This document shows, one piece after another, positions 8,865 through 18,186 of a stretch of 64,000 bases of DNA. The first letter of the stretch is position 1. Every line of letters starts with the position of its first letter. The stretch is taken from positions 372,001 to 436,000 of the forward strand of contig JAJDDN010000002.1 of NCBI GenBank assembly GCA_029260295.1, in the 5' to 3' direction. A model generated the notes under the pieces. That model ran no database searches. It saw only the letters and a program-made list of their open reading frames with translations, and was not told where the DNA came from. This stretch comes from Phycisphaerales bacterium. Lineage in GTDB: Bacteria > Planctomycetota > Phycisphaerae > Phycisphaerales > UBA1924. The position numbers were made by a program, and so were the translations under genes.

Positions 8865-10679
8865 CTAAGGCTGCCGAGCCGGCATCGGCCGCGCCCCGAT
8901 CTCCTGAATCGATCGCTCAAACTCCACCGCACCCAGGAGAGCAATCGCGCTCCAAGCCGGGCTCACCTTCCACTCCCAAAGCGACTCCCGAACCCCCCCG
9001 ATGCACCGATCCGGAGCACGCGAAACAAACCCGCTCCGCTCGTCCATCACAAGCTGATCCACAAACCGCATCGCCGACGCCACCCGTCCGATCTCAGCGG
9101 CCATCGCACCATCAGCAATCGTCCCAGGCGTCAAACGCTCATCACCAAGCATCGAACTCACCATCGCGATCGGACGCAAATTCCCGCTCGTTGGCAGCGC
9201 ATTACTTCCCGTCGTAAACACCACCGCGCCAGCAAAGTCACGGTCACGCCAATCCAGATCCGATTTCTTGATCTGATACGCCCACATTCGGCTCCGCATC
9301 TGCTCGAGTGCACCAGCCGCCGGGACCTCCTTCTCCCCCTCAGCAAGACCCAACTCCGCCCAGCCAAGGAAAGGCATCTGCCCCACAAGCTGCCCCTGAG
9401 TCGTATCCTGAAACACCGACCGCACCGCCCTTGACGCATACTGGCTCTCCGATCGCACAAGCGCCCAAGACACCAGCCCCCACGCGGGCATCGGTACTGA
9501 ATCCGAATACCCATCAATCGGCGAGTACAACCCCGCCAAGGTCACCAGGCAACGCTCCTGCAATCGCAGCAGATCCTCATCCCCGCTCGCCCGCAATGCC
9601 CACAACTCACCCTCCTCAAGAAACGACAACGCGATCACGCACGCCGCACTCCCGATCCCGTCCTCCCAAGGCAACTGCTCCCCGGGCTCAACTGCACCCA
9701 AGTCCTTCAAAATCTGCAACGCATACTCTCGGCTCTGATTGTGTATCGGTTTCTTCCCCATCTTGGCAAACCGCAACAACGCCGTAGCCGAAATCGCCTG
9801 CTCATACACAGAAGCAACCTCAGGCGTCGCCCGCCCGCTCACCACATCACGCGCCCCCACCATCCCAAACCGCTCGCTCCCAGGCCACCGCTGCGCCACC
9901 AGATACCCCGCGATCCGCTCGCCCATATCCCGCACCGACCGCATCCCCACGCTCGACCCCTCAATCACCCGCCCGCCCCGATCAATAAAGACCCCACCAA
10001 GGCCCGCCCCGCCCTGCGCAATCCACACAGGCTCACAACGACCAAACCAATACCCACGCCCGATTAACTCCTCGATAGACGCCAGCGCCATCCCCCCATC
10101 ACCAGAGAGCACCGTCGCCATCGAATACGCCGAGCTCTCAACATCGAGCCCCAGCGTGATCATCTCGTCAGGCGTCATCACCTCAGCCTGATCCCCCAGC
10201 CGCATCACCAGCCCGTGGACACCCGGAGACAACCCAAGCCCAGGAAGCCCCAGCGACGATGCGCTCATAGGCACCACACGATCAACAAGCTCAACGCTCA
10301 GCACCACACGCGAACCAATCGCCGCCCATTCATCATCCGTAGGCTCAAGATCAGACTTCGCCCGAACCCACGCCCGCCCCTGCGCCATCGCCCCCCGCGC
10401 CGCCAGCACAATACCCTGCGTATCAGCATCATCACGAACCACCTGCCCCCGCCCGATGACCTGCCCATCAAGCCGGAGCGTCACCGAAGCGCACGCAATC
10501 GCGGGCAACCCCTCAACACTCTCCTGGGAAACACCCCAGTTGCGAACCCACCCATCAACCGCCCGGTAAACATCCATCGCTCGCGCCGCATCGAGTTCTT
10601 GTGCCGCTGCATGACCCGGTCCGAGAACCGAAAGACACACCACCGCCAGCACCGGCCAAGTTCGCCCAAAGTTCCCCAT
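8865..10679 (-). CDS. Hypothetical secreted protein, 604 residues
   Basis: A signal peptide (residues 1-24, ending G-H-A-A-A-Q-E) is followed by a mature protein with two parts. Residues 40-180 look like a mixed alpha/beta domain ending in the motif T-P-D-E-M-I-T-L-G-L-D. Residues 250-590 are mostly helical with repeated W-x-x-x-A-L patterns, suggesting an alpha/alpha toroid, but I cannot assign a family. The start at 10679 is preferred because it alone gives a signal peptide; the 67 codons upstream look non-coding. The gene stands alone between gyrA and rpsA on the same strand and has its own terminator. Confidence 0.7.
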   Translation of the reverse strand: MGNFGRTWPVLAVVCLSVLGPGHAAAQELDAARAMDVYRAVDGWVRNWGVSQESVEGLPAIACASVTLRLDGQVIGRGQVVRDDADTQGIVLAARGAMAQGRAWVRAKSDLEPTDDEWAAIGSRVVLSVELVDRVVPMSASSLGLPGLGLSPGVHGLVMRLGDQAEVMTPDEMITLGLDVESSAYSMATVLSGDGGMALASIEELIGRGYWFGRCEPVWIAQGGAGLGGVFIDRGGRVIEGSSVGMRSVRDMGERIAGYLVAQRWPGSERFGMVGARDVVSGRATPEVASVYEQAISATALLRFAKMGKKPIHNQSREYALQILKDLGAVEPGEQLPWEDGIGSAACVIALSFLEEGELWALRASGDEDLLRLQERCLVTLAGLYSPIDGYSDSVPMPAWGLVSWALVRSESQYASRAVRSVFQDTTQGQLVGQMPFLGWAELGLAEGEKEVPAAGALEQMRSRMWAYQIKKSDLDWRDRDFAGAVVFTTGSNALPTSGNLRPIAMVSSMLGDERLTPGTIADGAMAAEIGRVASAMRFVDQLVMDERSGFVSRAPDRCIGGVRESLWEWKVSPAWSAIALLGAVEFERSIQEIGARPMPARQP

Positions 10680-10824
10680 CTTGCCCACACCGCACGCTTG
10701 TCCCCGTCCGAGAACCGAAACTTGCACTTTGAGCAACGATCTTGCTTCACTTGGTTGCTTTGACCTTGCACAAATCCCTGCCCGTGGTACCTTTTGGCTA
10801 TACAACTGAAAAAAGGATTTACAA

Positions 10825-10914
10825 ATGAACAGCATCGAACTGATCTTCACCATCAATGAACTCCGCAAGCGTGTCGCCATTCTCAGCCTCCTGTGCTTCG
10901 TCGCCCTCTGCTAG
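10825..10914 (+). CDS. Possible small peptide, 29 residues
   Basis: A short frame with AAAGGA eight bases before an ATG, in the gap between two minus-strand genes. It encodes a half-charged, half-hydrophobic peptide ending L-S-L-L-C-F-V-A-L-C, which could insert in a membrane. A TATACA hexamer lies about 20 bases upstream of the ATG. A bidirectional terminator at 11040-11085 would end its transcript. No family is recognised and chance occurrence cannot be excluded. Confidence 0.3.
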   Translation: MNSIELIFTINELRKRVAILSLLCFVALC

Positions 10915-11039
10915 TCCCTGACATTCAATCAATCTGAGGCATGCCCTCACGGGACAAACACATCACACCCCATCATTAGAATATATCCGCCACCAAGCAT
11001 CATTGGTTGCAATCCGATCCTGCTCCGCTGGGAACTCAC

Positions 11040-11085
11040 TAAAAAAACACCCCGGTCCATTGCTGACCGGGGTGTGTCGTTTTTA
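11040..11085. terminator. Bidirectional terminator downstream of rpsA
   Basis: An 11-bp perfect stem (ACACCCCGGTC / GACCGGGGTGT) is flanked by seven A on the left and GTCGTTTTT on the right. It ends rpsA on the minus strand and could end any transcript from the small + strand frame at 10825. Confidence 0.9.
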
Positions 11086-11118
11086 GATAGATCAATCGGA
11101 ACTCGGCAAGAAAGCTCG

Positions 11119-12903
11119 TTAGAGCGTGATCTTGTCGGTACCCATCGAGCCGTGGTCGTCCATGCCGCCGCGTGATGGCGATCCACCACCCATGCCGCCC
11201 ATACCACCACCGCCGCCTTCGCCGCCGCCGGATTCGCCCAGATCACCCGAGTCGCCCCACTGGGCACGCTTGAGTGACAGGCCGATCTTGCGATCGTCGA
11301 TGTCTACGCGGAGGATCTTGACTTCCAGCTCCTCGTCAATAGCAACAACATCCTGCGGGTTCTCGATCTTGTGATCAGCCAACTCGGAGATGTGCAGCAA
11401 GCCCTCAAGATCATCCTCAAGCTCGACGAACACGCCGAAGTTGGTGATCTTGGTGACCTTGCCCTTGACGACCATACCAGGCTGGTACGCGCCAGGAATC
11501 GCATCGACCCATGGGTCCTCGGTCAGCTGCTTGATACCAAGCGAGATCCGCTGCTTGTCGCGATCGACTTCCAGCACAACACACTGGACCTCGTCGTTCT
11601 TGGAGTACAACTCGTTTGGATGAGTCACCTTCTTGGTCCACGACATGTCGCTGATGTGCAGCAACCCGTCGATGCCAGGCTCGATCTCAACAAACGCGCC
11701 ATAGTTGGCCAGGTTGCGGATCGCGCCAGTCACGATGGTCCCCGGAGGGTACTTCTCGGAAACGAGTTCCCAAGGGTTCACTTCAACCTGCTTCATGCCA
11801 AGCGAGATCTCTTGCTTGTTCTTGTCGATCTCGAGGACAACCACTTCGATCTCGTCGCCCGGATTGACGATCTCGCTCGGGTGGTTGACCCGCCGTGTCC
11901 ATGACATCTCCGAAATATGCACCAAGCCCTCGATGCCCTCATCCAAACGGATGAACGCGCCGTACGACATGATGTTGACGACCTCGCCTTTGATGCGTGA
12001 GCCAACAGGGAACTTGGCCTCGATCTCTTCCCACGGGGAAGACTCGGTCTGCTTGAGACCAAGAGCGATCTTCTCTTTTTCGTGATCGATATTGAGAACC
12101 TTGACCTCGATCTTGTCATCGATGCGGAGCATCTCAGACGGGTGATTGATCCGGCCCCAAGACATATCAGTGATGTGCAGAAGCCCATCGATGCCGCCAA
12201 GATCAACAAACGCACCGAAATCGGCGATGTTCTTGACAGTGCCCTTGACGATCTGGCCCTCTTCGAGGGTCGACATCAAACGACGCTTGGCGTCTGAACG
12301 CTCGGTCTCAACAAGACGACGACGCGAGATCACAATGTTGCGACGCTCGGTATCAATCTTCAAAATCTCGGCACGGATCTTCCGGCCAACAAACTCATCA
12401 AGATTATGCGGGCGACGGATGTCCACCTGCGATGCAGGCAAGAACACAGGCACGCCGATATCAACGAGCAACCCGCCCTTGATCTTCCGCAGAACCATTC
12501 CCTCAACAACATCTTCTTCTTTAGTAGTATCAACAATCCGCTGCCAAGCGATCTGGCGATCAGCCTTCCGCTTGGACAACTCGATGATGCCCTCGGAGTT
12601 CTCGATCGATTCGAGGAGAACATCAACCTCATCGCCGATCTTCAGCGAAGGCATGTCCTCAAACTCTTCGCGAGCGATCAAGCCCTCACTCTTGAGACCA
12701 ACATCAACAACGACATCGTCGCCGGCAAAGCCGATGACGGTACCCTTGATCAGCTTGCCAGATGTCAGGTCGCGGGCCTGGTCATCAAGAATCGAATCCA
12801 TCTGTTCTTCGGTCCCGGTCACATCCCCGAAAGCCTCGCCCAGAAGTGCCATCGTTTCATCATCGTTAATCCCGAGTGAAGCGATTAGAATCTCATCGAT
12901 CAT
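11119..12903 (-). CDS. rpsA: 30S ribosomal protein S1
   Basis: 594 residues with six S1 RNA-binding repeats. Repeats 3-6 are the most regular (G-x-V-x-N-I-x-x-F/Y-G-A-F-V ending D-G-L-L-H-I-S-D/E-M-S-W), and repeats 1-2 are the diverged ribosome-docking pair. The C-terminus is a Gly-rich tail with G-G-G/M-G-G-M repeats followed by S-P-S-R-G-G. The ATG at 12903 has AAGGA ten bases upstream; the 23-codon longer frame is unsupported. S1 brings mRNA to the 30S subunit, which is of interest in a genome with many candidate leaderless genes. Leading-strand orientation relative to the presumed origin. Confidence 0.96.
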   Translation of the reverse strand: MIDEILIASLGINDDETMALLGEAFGDVTGTEEQMDSILDDQARDLTSGKLIKGTVIGFAGDDVVVDVGLKSEGLIAREEFEDMPSLKIGDEVDVLLESIENSEGIIELSKRKADRQIAWQRIVDTTKEEDVVEGMVLRKIKGGLLVDIGVPVFLPASQVDIRRPHNLDEFVGRKIRAEILKIDTERRNIVISRRRLVETERSDAKRRLMSTLEEGQIVKGTVKNIADFGAFVDLGGIDGLLHITDMSWGRINHPSEMLRIDDKIEVKVLNIDHEKEKIALGLKQTESSPWEEIEAKFPVGSRIKGEVVNIMSYGAFIRLDEGIEGLVHISEMSWTRRVNHPSEIVNPGDEIEVVVLEIDKNKQEISLGMKQVEVNPWELVSEKYPPGTIVTGAIRNLANYGAFVEIEPGIDGLLHISDMSWTKKVTHPNELYSKNDEVQCVVLEVDRDKQRISLGIKQLTEDPWVDAIPGAYQPGMVVKGKVTKITNFGVFVELEDDLEGLLHISELADHKIENPQDVVAIDEELEVKILRVDIDDRKIGLSLKRAQWGDSGDLGESGGGEGGGGGMGGMGGGSPSRGGMDDHGSMGTDKITL

Positions 12904-13442
12904 ATTGTGTAGTTCCTTCCCTGCCCGAAGAACGGACAGATCGACCGTGGTCTGAAATTGCTGGCCCAGCAATCCCGTCCTCGATCACCACCAAGCCCCT
13001 TTCAAATAAGGACGCCCGGCGGGTGTTTCCAATGGAAACGCTTAGGGTTCAGTTGTCACTCAGACAGACCATCTGTCCGAATGCACAGGCCAATCCGCAC
13101 CCTCTGGAATCAAATCCGATGCGGGAAGGAAGGATAGAGCCCTCAACGCACACAGAAAACCTGTCAGGGCAGAGTTTTAGACAATTTGACCACTTCTCCC
13201 ACACACCCACACAATCAGGTCAAAAATCATCAAAATCAGGCCTCAAATTTCCAGAAAGATTCCCCCCCCAATGCAACAAAAAAGAGGCCTCATAACCCCT
13301 CAGCATGGGTATCATTCCTACCCGGCGGCTTGCGTTCTCAGCCGCCCTATGACGATGGGCAGCTCGTCAATGGATCTGTGCGATCGGGATGCTGCAACAC
13401 AAAGGCGTCATAACGCCCGCCCGGCTGACACCGGACGCATGA
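12904..13442. other. 539-bp gap between divergent rpsA and gdhA
   Basis: No convincing gene. It holds the 5' leaders of both genes. Visible structure: a 7-bp hairpin GGCGGCT/AGCCGCC at 13324-13346, a small hairpin GGCGT-CATA-ACGCC at 13404-13417 just before gdhA, and a run of eight C near 13262-13269. The long leader on the rpsA side could carry autoregulation by S1, but I see no defined element. Confidence 0.5.
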
Positions 13443-14777
13443 ATGGATGCAAAAACCATGACTGCAGCAACCACAGAACTCCCCCGCGGATCGGTCACCC
13501 AAGAACTCGGCTTCCCAGATGACCCAAACAACCTCTACACCCAAACCGTAAACACGATGCTGACCGCAGCTGACGCGGTCAACCTCAAACACCGCACCCG
13601 CATCATCCTCGCTCAACCAAAGAACGAGATCATGGTCCACTTCCCAGTCAAAATGGATGACGGCCACCACAAACTCTTCAAAGGCTACCGCATCCAGCAC
13701 AACAACGCCTGCGGCCCATACAAAGGCGGCTTCCGCTTCCACACCGATGTACACCTAGACGATGTCAAATCACTCGCCTTCCTCATGACCATGAAGTGTG
13801 CCGTAGTCCGCATCCCATTCGGTGGCGGCAAGGGCGGCGTCAAGGTCAACACCCGCGACCTCTCCCACGGCGAACTCCAACGACTCACACGACGCTACTG
13901 CAGCGCCATCATGGATCAGATCGGTCCAGATGTTGACATCCCCGCACCAGATGTCGGCACCACCGCCGAAATCATGGGCTGGTTCGCAGACACCTACATG
14001 ATGTCCTCCTCGCACCAGCACCACGACGCCCTCCGCGTCGTCACCGGTAAACCAGTCGAGTTCGGAGGCTCAGAAGGACGACTCAAAGCAACCGGCCAGG
14101 GTGTCGCAGACACCCTCGCAGAAATGCTCCCAGGCGTTGGCATCTCCGTCAAGGGCATGAAGGTCTCGCTCCTCGGATTCGGTAATGTAAACGGCTGGGC
14201 CGGCCAGATCCTACAAGACATGGGCGCAACCATCGTCGCCGTCATGGACCACACCGGAGCCATCCGCAACGACAAAGGCATCGACTGCAAAGCCCTCTAC
14301 GCCCACAACATGAAAACAGGCGGCATCGGAGGCTTCGAAGGAGCCGTCGATGAAATCGGCGAAGAAGACTTCTACCGCACCACGGTCGACGTCTTCATCC
14401 CAGGTGCTCTTGAGCAGATGATCAAAGAAAAGCAAGCCGACTGGCTCGACTGCAAAGTCATGGCCGAGTCCGCAAACGCCCCTTGTGATCCCTCAGGAGA
14501 ACGCAAGCTCGACGAAAAAGGCATCGAGGTCATCCCCGCCATTCTCGCAAACGCGGGCGGCGTAACCGTGTCCTACTTCGAATGGGTACAGAACAAGAAC
14601 GCAGTCACCTGGTCCGCAGAGCAGGTCGACCGCGAGCTCAACCGCCACATGGTCGTTGCAGCACAGCGTACCCTGGCGCGACGCAATGAACTCAAGTGCT
14701 CACTCCGTACCGCAGCCTTCGCATCAGCCCTCGACCATATCGGCGATGTCTACAAAGTCCGCGGCATCTTCCCATAA
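13443..14777 (+). CDS. gdhA: Glutamate dehydrogenase (NAD(P)-dependent)
   Basis: 444 residues, the length of the hexameric small-subunit enzymes. It interconverts glutamate and 2-oxoglutarate plus ammonia. The glutamate-binding region contains K-G-Y-R-I-Q-H-N and G-P-Y-K-G-G-F-R-F, the catalytic Lys lies in P-F-G-G-G-K-G-G-V, and the Rossmann domain begins near L-L-G-F-G-N-V. ATG at 13443 and ATG at 13458 are both possible starts. A strong terminator follows at once, so the gene is transcribed alone. Coenzyme preference cannot be told from sequence with confidence. Confidence 0.95.
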   Translation: MDAKTMTAATTELPRGSVTQELGFPDDPNNLYTQTVNTMLTAADAVNLKHRTRIILAQPKNEIMVHFPVKMDDGHHKLFKGYRIQHNNACGPYKGGFRFHTDVHLDDVKSLAFLMTMKCAVVRIPFGGGKGGVKVNTRDLSHGELQRLTRRYCSAIMDQIGPDVDIPAPDVGTTAEIMGWFADTYMMSSSHQHHDALRVVTGKPVEFGGSEGRLKATGQGVADTLAEMLPGVGISVKGMKVSLLGFGNVNGWAGQILQDMGATIVAVMDHTGAIRNDKGIDCKALYAHNMKTGGIGGFEGAVDEIGEEDFYRTTVDVFIPGALEQMIKEKQADWLDCKVMAESANAPCDPSGERKLDEKGIEVIPAILANAGGVTVSYFEWVQNKNAVTWSAEQVDRELNRHMVVAAQRTLARRNELKCSLRTAAFASALDHIGDVYKVRGIFP

Positions 14778-14812
14778 ACCACACAGCATATAAACTCATA
14801 TTTGAGATCGGG

Positions 14813-14838
14813 CGGCACAATTTTGTGTCGTTTTTTTT
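14813..14838 (+). terminator. gdhA terminator
   Basis: CGGCACA-ATTT-TGTGTCG (7 bp, one G-T pair) followed by eight T. Confidence 0.85.
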
Positions 14839-14860
14839 ATCCATAATAACAACATACCTA

Positions 14861-14890
14861 TTGACAGAAGAAGAGGGGGGGGGGTAACTT
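14861..14890 (+). promoter_or_regulatory. Promoter with a ten-G spacer tract, possibly phase-variable
   Basis: A perfect -35 (TTGACA, 14861-14866) is separated by 18 bases from TAACTT (14885-14890), which ends six bases before the ATG at 14897. Ten consecutive G (14875-14884) fill the 3' part of the spacer, so gain or loss of one G would change spacing to 19 or to the optimal 17. Confidence 0.65.
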
Positions 14891-14896
14891 GTGTGT

Positions 14897-15601
14897 ATGA
14901 ACAGACAATTGGTATACTTAATGCTCTTAACAGGATTCCATAGCACCTGCTACGCACAAAACGCTATCGATCGTCCGCCCAGCTTTTTCGCCTATTGCTG
15001 GCCTGATCACCTAAGCCAATTACCCCCACTCAACGAGGCGTCTTGCGTCCACCTAGGTACATCCTCCAATGTGATTGTGATGACACCTGTTCAATCTGAG
15101 ACTTCTGATACCACATTCGAATCTGATTTAGAAGGAAACTGCGGGGTGTGGGAGTGTGGCGAAGGTCCTCCAGGCACTATGGGAACCTGTGGATATTCAG
15201 ATTCTTCTCAACTCTGTTGGTCGGTATCAGGAAACCTAGAGATTGAGATTAAGTGGGCGTTGTTGGTAAGACTCGGCCCCAAAGCCTCATTCGGCGGTGA
15301 GACCTCAGGATGCAACTCAACTACTTATCACGCAGCAATTGCCGCAGAAATCCCAAACTGTTCAGAACGAACCTGCATTATCGAGGAAGTCACTACTGTG
15401 AAAACCATTTCGGCAAGCAAGTTCGCAGAAGTTGCAGAGTTTGATTGTACATTTACAAACGGAACAATTATCACCGTCGGAACCGCTTGTGGCGAATATC
15501 AAACAGGCACGGCAGAAACAACCCATGAGGTACGGGGGCGAGTTCGTTTTTCACTTCCAAGACCGATCGAACACTGCGACCCCTGTGGCGAAGAATGCTA
15601 A
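14897..15601 (+). CDS. Cysteine-rich secreted protein, unknown family
   Basis: 234 residues with a Sec signal (cleavage near C-Y-A-Q). The mature protein has 19-20 Cys, clustered as C-G-V-W-E-C-G-E near residue 85 and C-D-P-C-G-E-E-C at the very end, so it is probably disulfide-rich and extracellular. The GTG two codons upstream is rejected because it falls in the promoter spacing region. Codon use is AT-richer than flanking genes and the strand skew is weak, suggesting recent acquisition. It is followed after 16 bases by a second gene on the same strand, which also carries its own ribosome site. I do not recognise a family. Confidence 0.65.
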   Translation: MNRQLVYLMLLTGFHSTCYAQNAIDRPPSFFAYCWPDHLSQLPPLNEASCVHLGTSSNVIVMTPVQSETSDTTFESDLEGNCGVWECGEGPPGTMGTCGYSDSSQLCWSVSGNLEIEIKWALLVRLGPKASFGGETSGCNSTTYHAAIAAEIPNCSERTCIIEEVTTVKTISASKFAEVAEFDCTFTNGTIITVGTACGEYQTGTAETTHEVRGRVRFSLPRPIEHCDPCGEEC

Positions 15602-15617
15602 ATAGCTAGGAGATCAC

Positions 15618-16715
15618 ATGTTTATTGCAAATTGTATTTCTATTTTTTTATATCTCTCTACCACCCTGGTCCAGCCGGGAGATATTCTGACTGTTGAACC
15701 GAACCAAGTTGACTCCACTGCAAATGTAGCGAGTGAACTACTTGGCAAAGCTAGGTTGTTAAAACTATCTGAAAAATCCGGCCACGGGGCAATGTACAGG
15801 CGAGCAGCCTGGGCTTCATTGGAGATCCAGCCTCCCAATCATTCCCTCGCATTGGTCATTTTAGATGAACTCATGCAACAACCAGAGTCTCTTTTCGATA
15901 AATGGGATGGGCTCCGCATTGAGGCTCGTGTGTATCTCGCGATACAAAACGACCAACTCGCAGCCGAATCGTATGGGCAAGCGGAGCTACTCGCAGTCGC
16001 AGATCCTTCTCTAATAAAATCACACCCACTTGTATACATCGAAATAATGCAGCAGCAGAGTGCCGCCTATGCAACTTCTGGGGATTTCTTAAAGGCAGCT
16101 CAATGTGCAATCAGATTGCGAGACCACTCCAACATTTCTATTGACTCCGATCACAAACTCCTCGCGGCTCAGTCCGCGTGCGCATACTGGTTGTCGGCAG
16201 GAAATAAAAACGAATACATAGACGCATGGACTGATTACAAATCGCTATTCCCTTCATCATTCGCCAGTAATCAAGGTGTGTGGCTACATATTGAACACGC
16301 TCGAAATTTATCCATGCTGGGCGATGACATTGCCGATCATTTAGAAGAGCTTTTTTCGAACCAAGAACTTCTGAACTACAACAACTATATCGAAATTGGC
16401 GAAGAACTCGCATGGGCATGGTTAGAGAAAGACGATAGCGCTGAAGCACAAAACTTTGCGTACTCAACGCTCCAACAAACTTGGAATGTTGTCGAAGAGC
16501 GAGAGAACTCTTGGCTTGAGGCAGCGGGACCGTTGCCACTGAATCATTCACCAATTATAAAGCAAATTAAATCATTCATTGGATGGTACGCATCAATGGC
16601 GTACGAACGAGATGACTTTCAAACGCTCGAATCACTCGGGCATGCGTACGGAACTCGGTATGGATATGAAGATGGCGAAGCGATAAACATGCTCAATCTC
16701 AGTCAAAATCCATAA
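15618..16715 (+). CDS. Secreted or anchored TPR-like helical protein
   Basis: 365 residues with a hydrophobic N-terminus (residues 1-18) that is a signal peptide or anchor. The rest is a chain of helical pairs with Y-x-x-A / A-x-x-x-Y spacing typical of TPR-like solenoids, without strict consensus. AGGAG stands five bases before the ATG. It lies 16 bases behind the cysteine-rich protein gene, so the two form a small operon driven by the ten-G promoter. Like its partner it is AT-richer than its surroundings. It may be a binding partner of the cysteine-rich protein; this is inference from position only. Confidence 0.6.
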   Translation: MFIANCISIFLYLSTTLVQPGDILTVEPNQVDSTANVASELLGKARLLKLSEKSGHGAMYRRAAWASLEIQPPNHSLALVILDELMQQPESLFDKWDGLRIEARVYLAIQNDQLAAESYGQAELLAVADPSLIKSHPLVYIEIMQQQSAAYATSGDFLKAAQCAIRLRDHSNISIDSDHKLLAAQSACAYWLSAGNKNEYIDAWTDYKSLFPSSFASNQGVWLHIEHARNLSMLGDDIADHLEELFSNQELLNYNNYIEIGEELAWAWLEKDDSAEAQNFAYSTLQQTWNVVEERENSWLEAAGPLPLNHSPIIKQIKSFIGWYASMAYERDDFQTLESLGHAYGTRYGYEDGEAINMLNLSQNP

Positions 16716-16816
16716 AGCGTCTGCAAGAATACCAACTTCCCTTTCATGCCGAGGTCGCTGCTTGGCCGTCTTCGACAATGGGCAGTACAATAAGTTGCCC
16801 TGACCCGTTCGGACTA

Positions 16817-18133
16817 TCACCCCTCGCTGCCCGCCGGATGCGAGTATCGACGCAACAACTCCACTATCCTCGGCTGCTGACGCTCGATACGAAGCGACCG
16901 ACGCATCGCATCAACCGCACGCTCACGCGCACTCCCATCAGTCTTCCCATTCCAAAGATAGTTATTGAGCTCGCACACCGCGATCCCATTGAGCGCCGCG
17001 TAGTGATTCGGATCAAGGTCCGCCGATGAGTTAAACGCCGACAGCGCGTCCTCATACCGACGCAACCTGAAATACCCAGACCCCAACCGCTCGTACGAAA
17101 CCGTGTCGGGCTCGATCAGCACAAGCTGCTCCAAGACCCCAACCATCTCCGCGTACCGCTGCAACTGATTCAGCGAATCAGCAAGATTCAACAGCAAACC
17201 GGTCCCGGGCGTTTCGAGCATATCAGCGGCCTGCTGATACTCGACAATCGCTTCTTCGTGCTGGTCCATCGCCGCATACACATTCCCAAGGTGCATCCGC
17301 GCCCGCCCGCTCGGCGGATCAGCCCGCACCGCACGCTGAGCATACGGAGCCGCCTGCTCCGCGTATCCGCTCTCAAGATGCACAATCGATAACCCAAGAT
17401 TCGCATCAAACGCACTCGGACGGATCGACAACGCACGCAGATACGCCCGTTTGGATTCTTCGAGCGACCCCAGTTTATGGAGCACGCTCGCATGCCGATA
17501 CTGAGCCATGTAGTTGCGGGGTTCATTGCGAACCGCCGCCGCGTACTGACGCTCGGCCTGCTCAAACTGACCCATCTCAACATAAATATCACCAGACTCA
17601 ATATACGCCCGCGTAAACCGGGGGTTGTACGCGATCGCCCGCTCGAGCTCCTGCAACGCCGCCTCAAGGTTCCCGCCCGACTGCAACTCCACCGCACGAG
17701 CAAGACTCTGCTCTTCGCGAGTTCTTGGCGAAGGCAAATCAATAATCGGCTCCGAACCCCGCGGCGCGATCTCCGTCCCCCTGTCAGCAACCGGACGATC
17801 GTCAATAATCTCCATCACCGCCTGATCCAACGACTCCGGCTCATCGGCAGCCTGATCAACCCGCTCATCAGCCGAGCGAGGACGCTGCTCCTGGGTCCAT
17901 TCCGATTGCGTCGGCTGCTCTACCACAGGCTGCGATTGCTCCGTTGCCCGATTCGATTGCATCGACTCAATCTGCCTCGCCTCACGCTCGGCCGCCTTAT
18001 TGGCCCGGTGCTTCTGCACTGCCTTGCAACCCCCAGCACTGCTCATCAGCATCGCCGCAGAAATCGTTATACCAAAGGTCAAGGTTCTCGTAGTCAACGC
18101 TCTTGAAATATTGAGATCAGTTCTGTGCATCAT
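16817..18133 (-). CDS. TPR-repeat lipoprotein
   Basis: 438 residues. The signal ends in a lipobox (S-S-A-G-G-C near residue 36), followed by a charged, Gln/Glu-rich linker to about residue 140, then eight or so TPR units, the clearest reading A-Y-I-E-S-G-D-I-Y-V-E-M-G-Q-F-E-Q-A and A-R-M-H-L-G-N-V-Y. It should be an outer- or inner-membrane-anchored scaffold facing the periplasm. The ATG at 18133 lies five bases after a TAGGAT hexamer, suggesting a leaderless message. It is divergent from the SDR gene at 18187. Confidence 0.8.
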   Translation of the reverse strand: MMHRTDLNISRALTTRTLTFGITISAAMLMSSAGGCKAVQKHRANKAAEREARQIESMQSNRATEQSQPVVEQPTQSEWTQEQRPRSADERVDQAADEPESLDQAVMEIIDDRPVADRGTEIAPRGSEPIIDLPSPRTREEQSLARAVELQSGGNLEAALQELERAIAYNPRFTRAYIESGDIYVEMGQFEQAERQYAAAVRNEPRNYMAQYRHASVLHKLGSLEESKRAYLRALSIRPSAFDANLGLSIVHLESGYAEQAAPYAQRAVRADPPSGRARMHLGNVYAAMDQHEEAIVEYQQAADMLETPGTGLLLNLADSLNQLQRYAEMVGVLEQLVLIEPDTVSYERLGSGYFRLRRYEDALSAFNSSADLDPNHYAALNGIAVCELNNYLWNGKTDGSARERAVDAMRRSLRIERQQPRIVELLRRYSHPAGSEG

Positions 18134-18138
18134 GGCCC

Positions 18139-18144
18139 ATCCTA
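18139..18144 (-). promoter_or_regulatory. -10-like hexamer, leaderless start of the TPR lipoprotein gene
   Basis: Minus-strand TAGGAT ends five bases (GGGCC) before the ATG at 18133. Match to TATAAT is four of six. Confidence 0.45.
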
Positions 18145-18186
18145 TTCACCCTCTTGCCCGCGTACACTCGCCAAAGGAGTTCTGCT

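Noticed and set aside
13324..13346. Hairpin GGCGGCT/AGCCGCC as a terminator
   Set aside because: No T-run on either side; it lies in a leader region between divergent genes.
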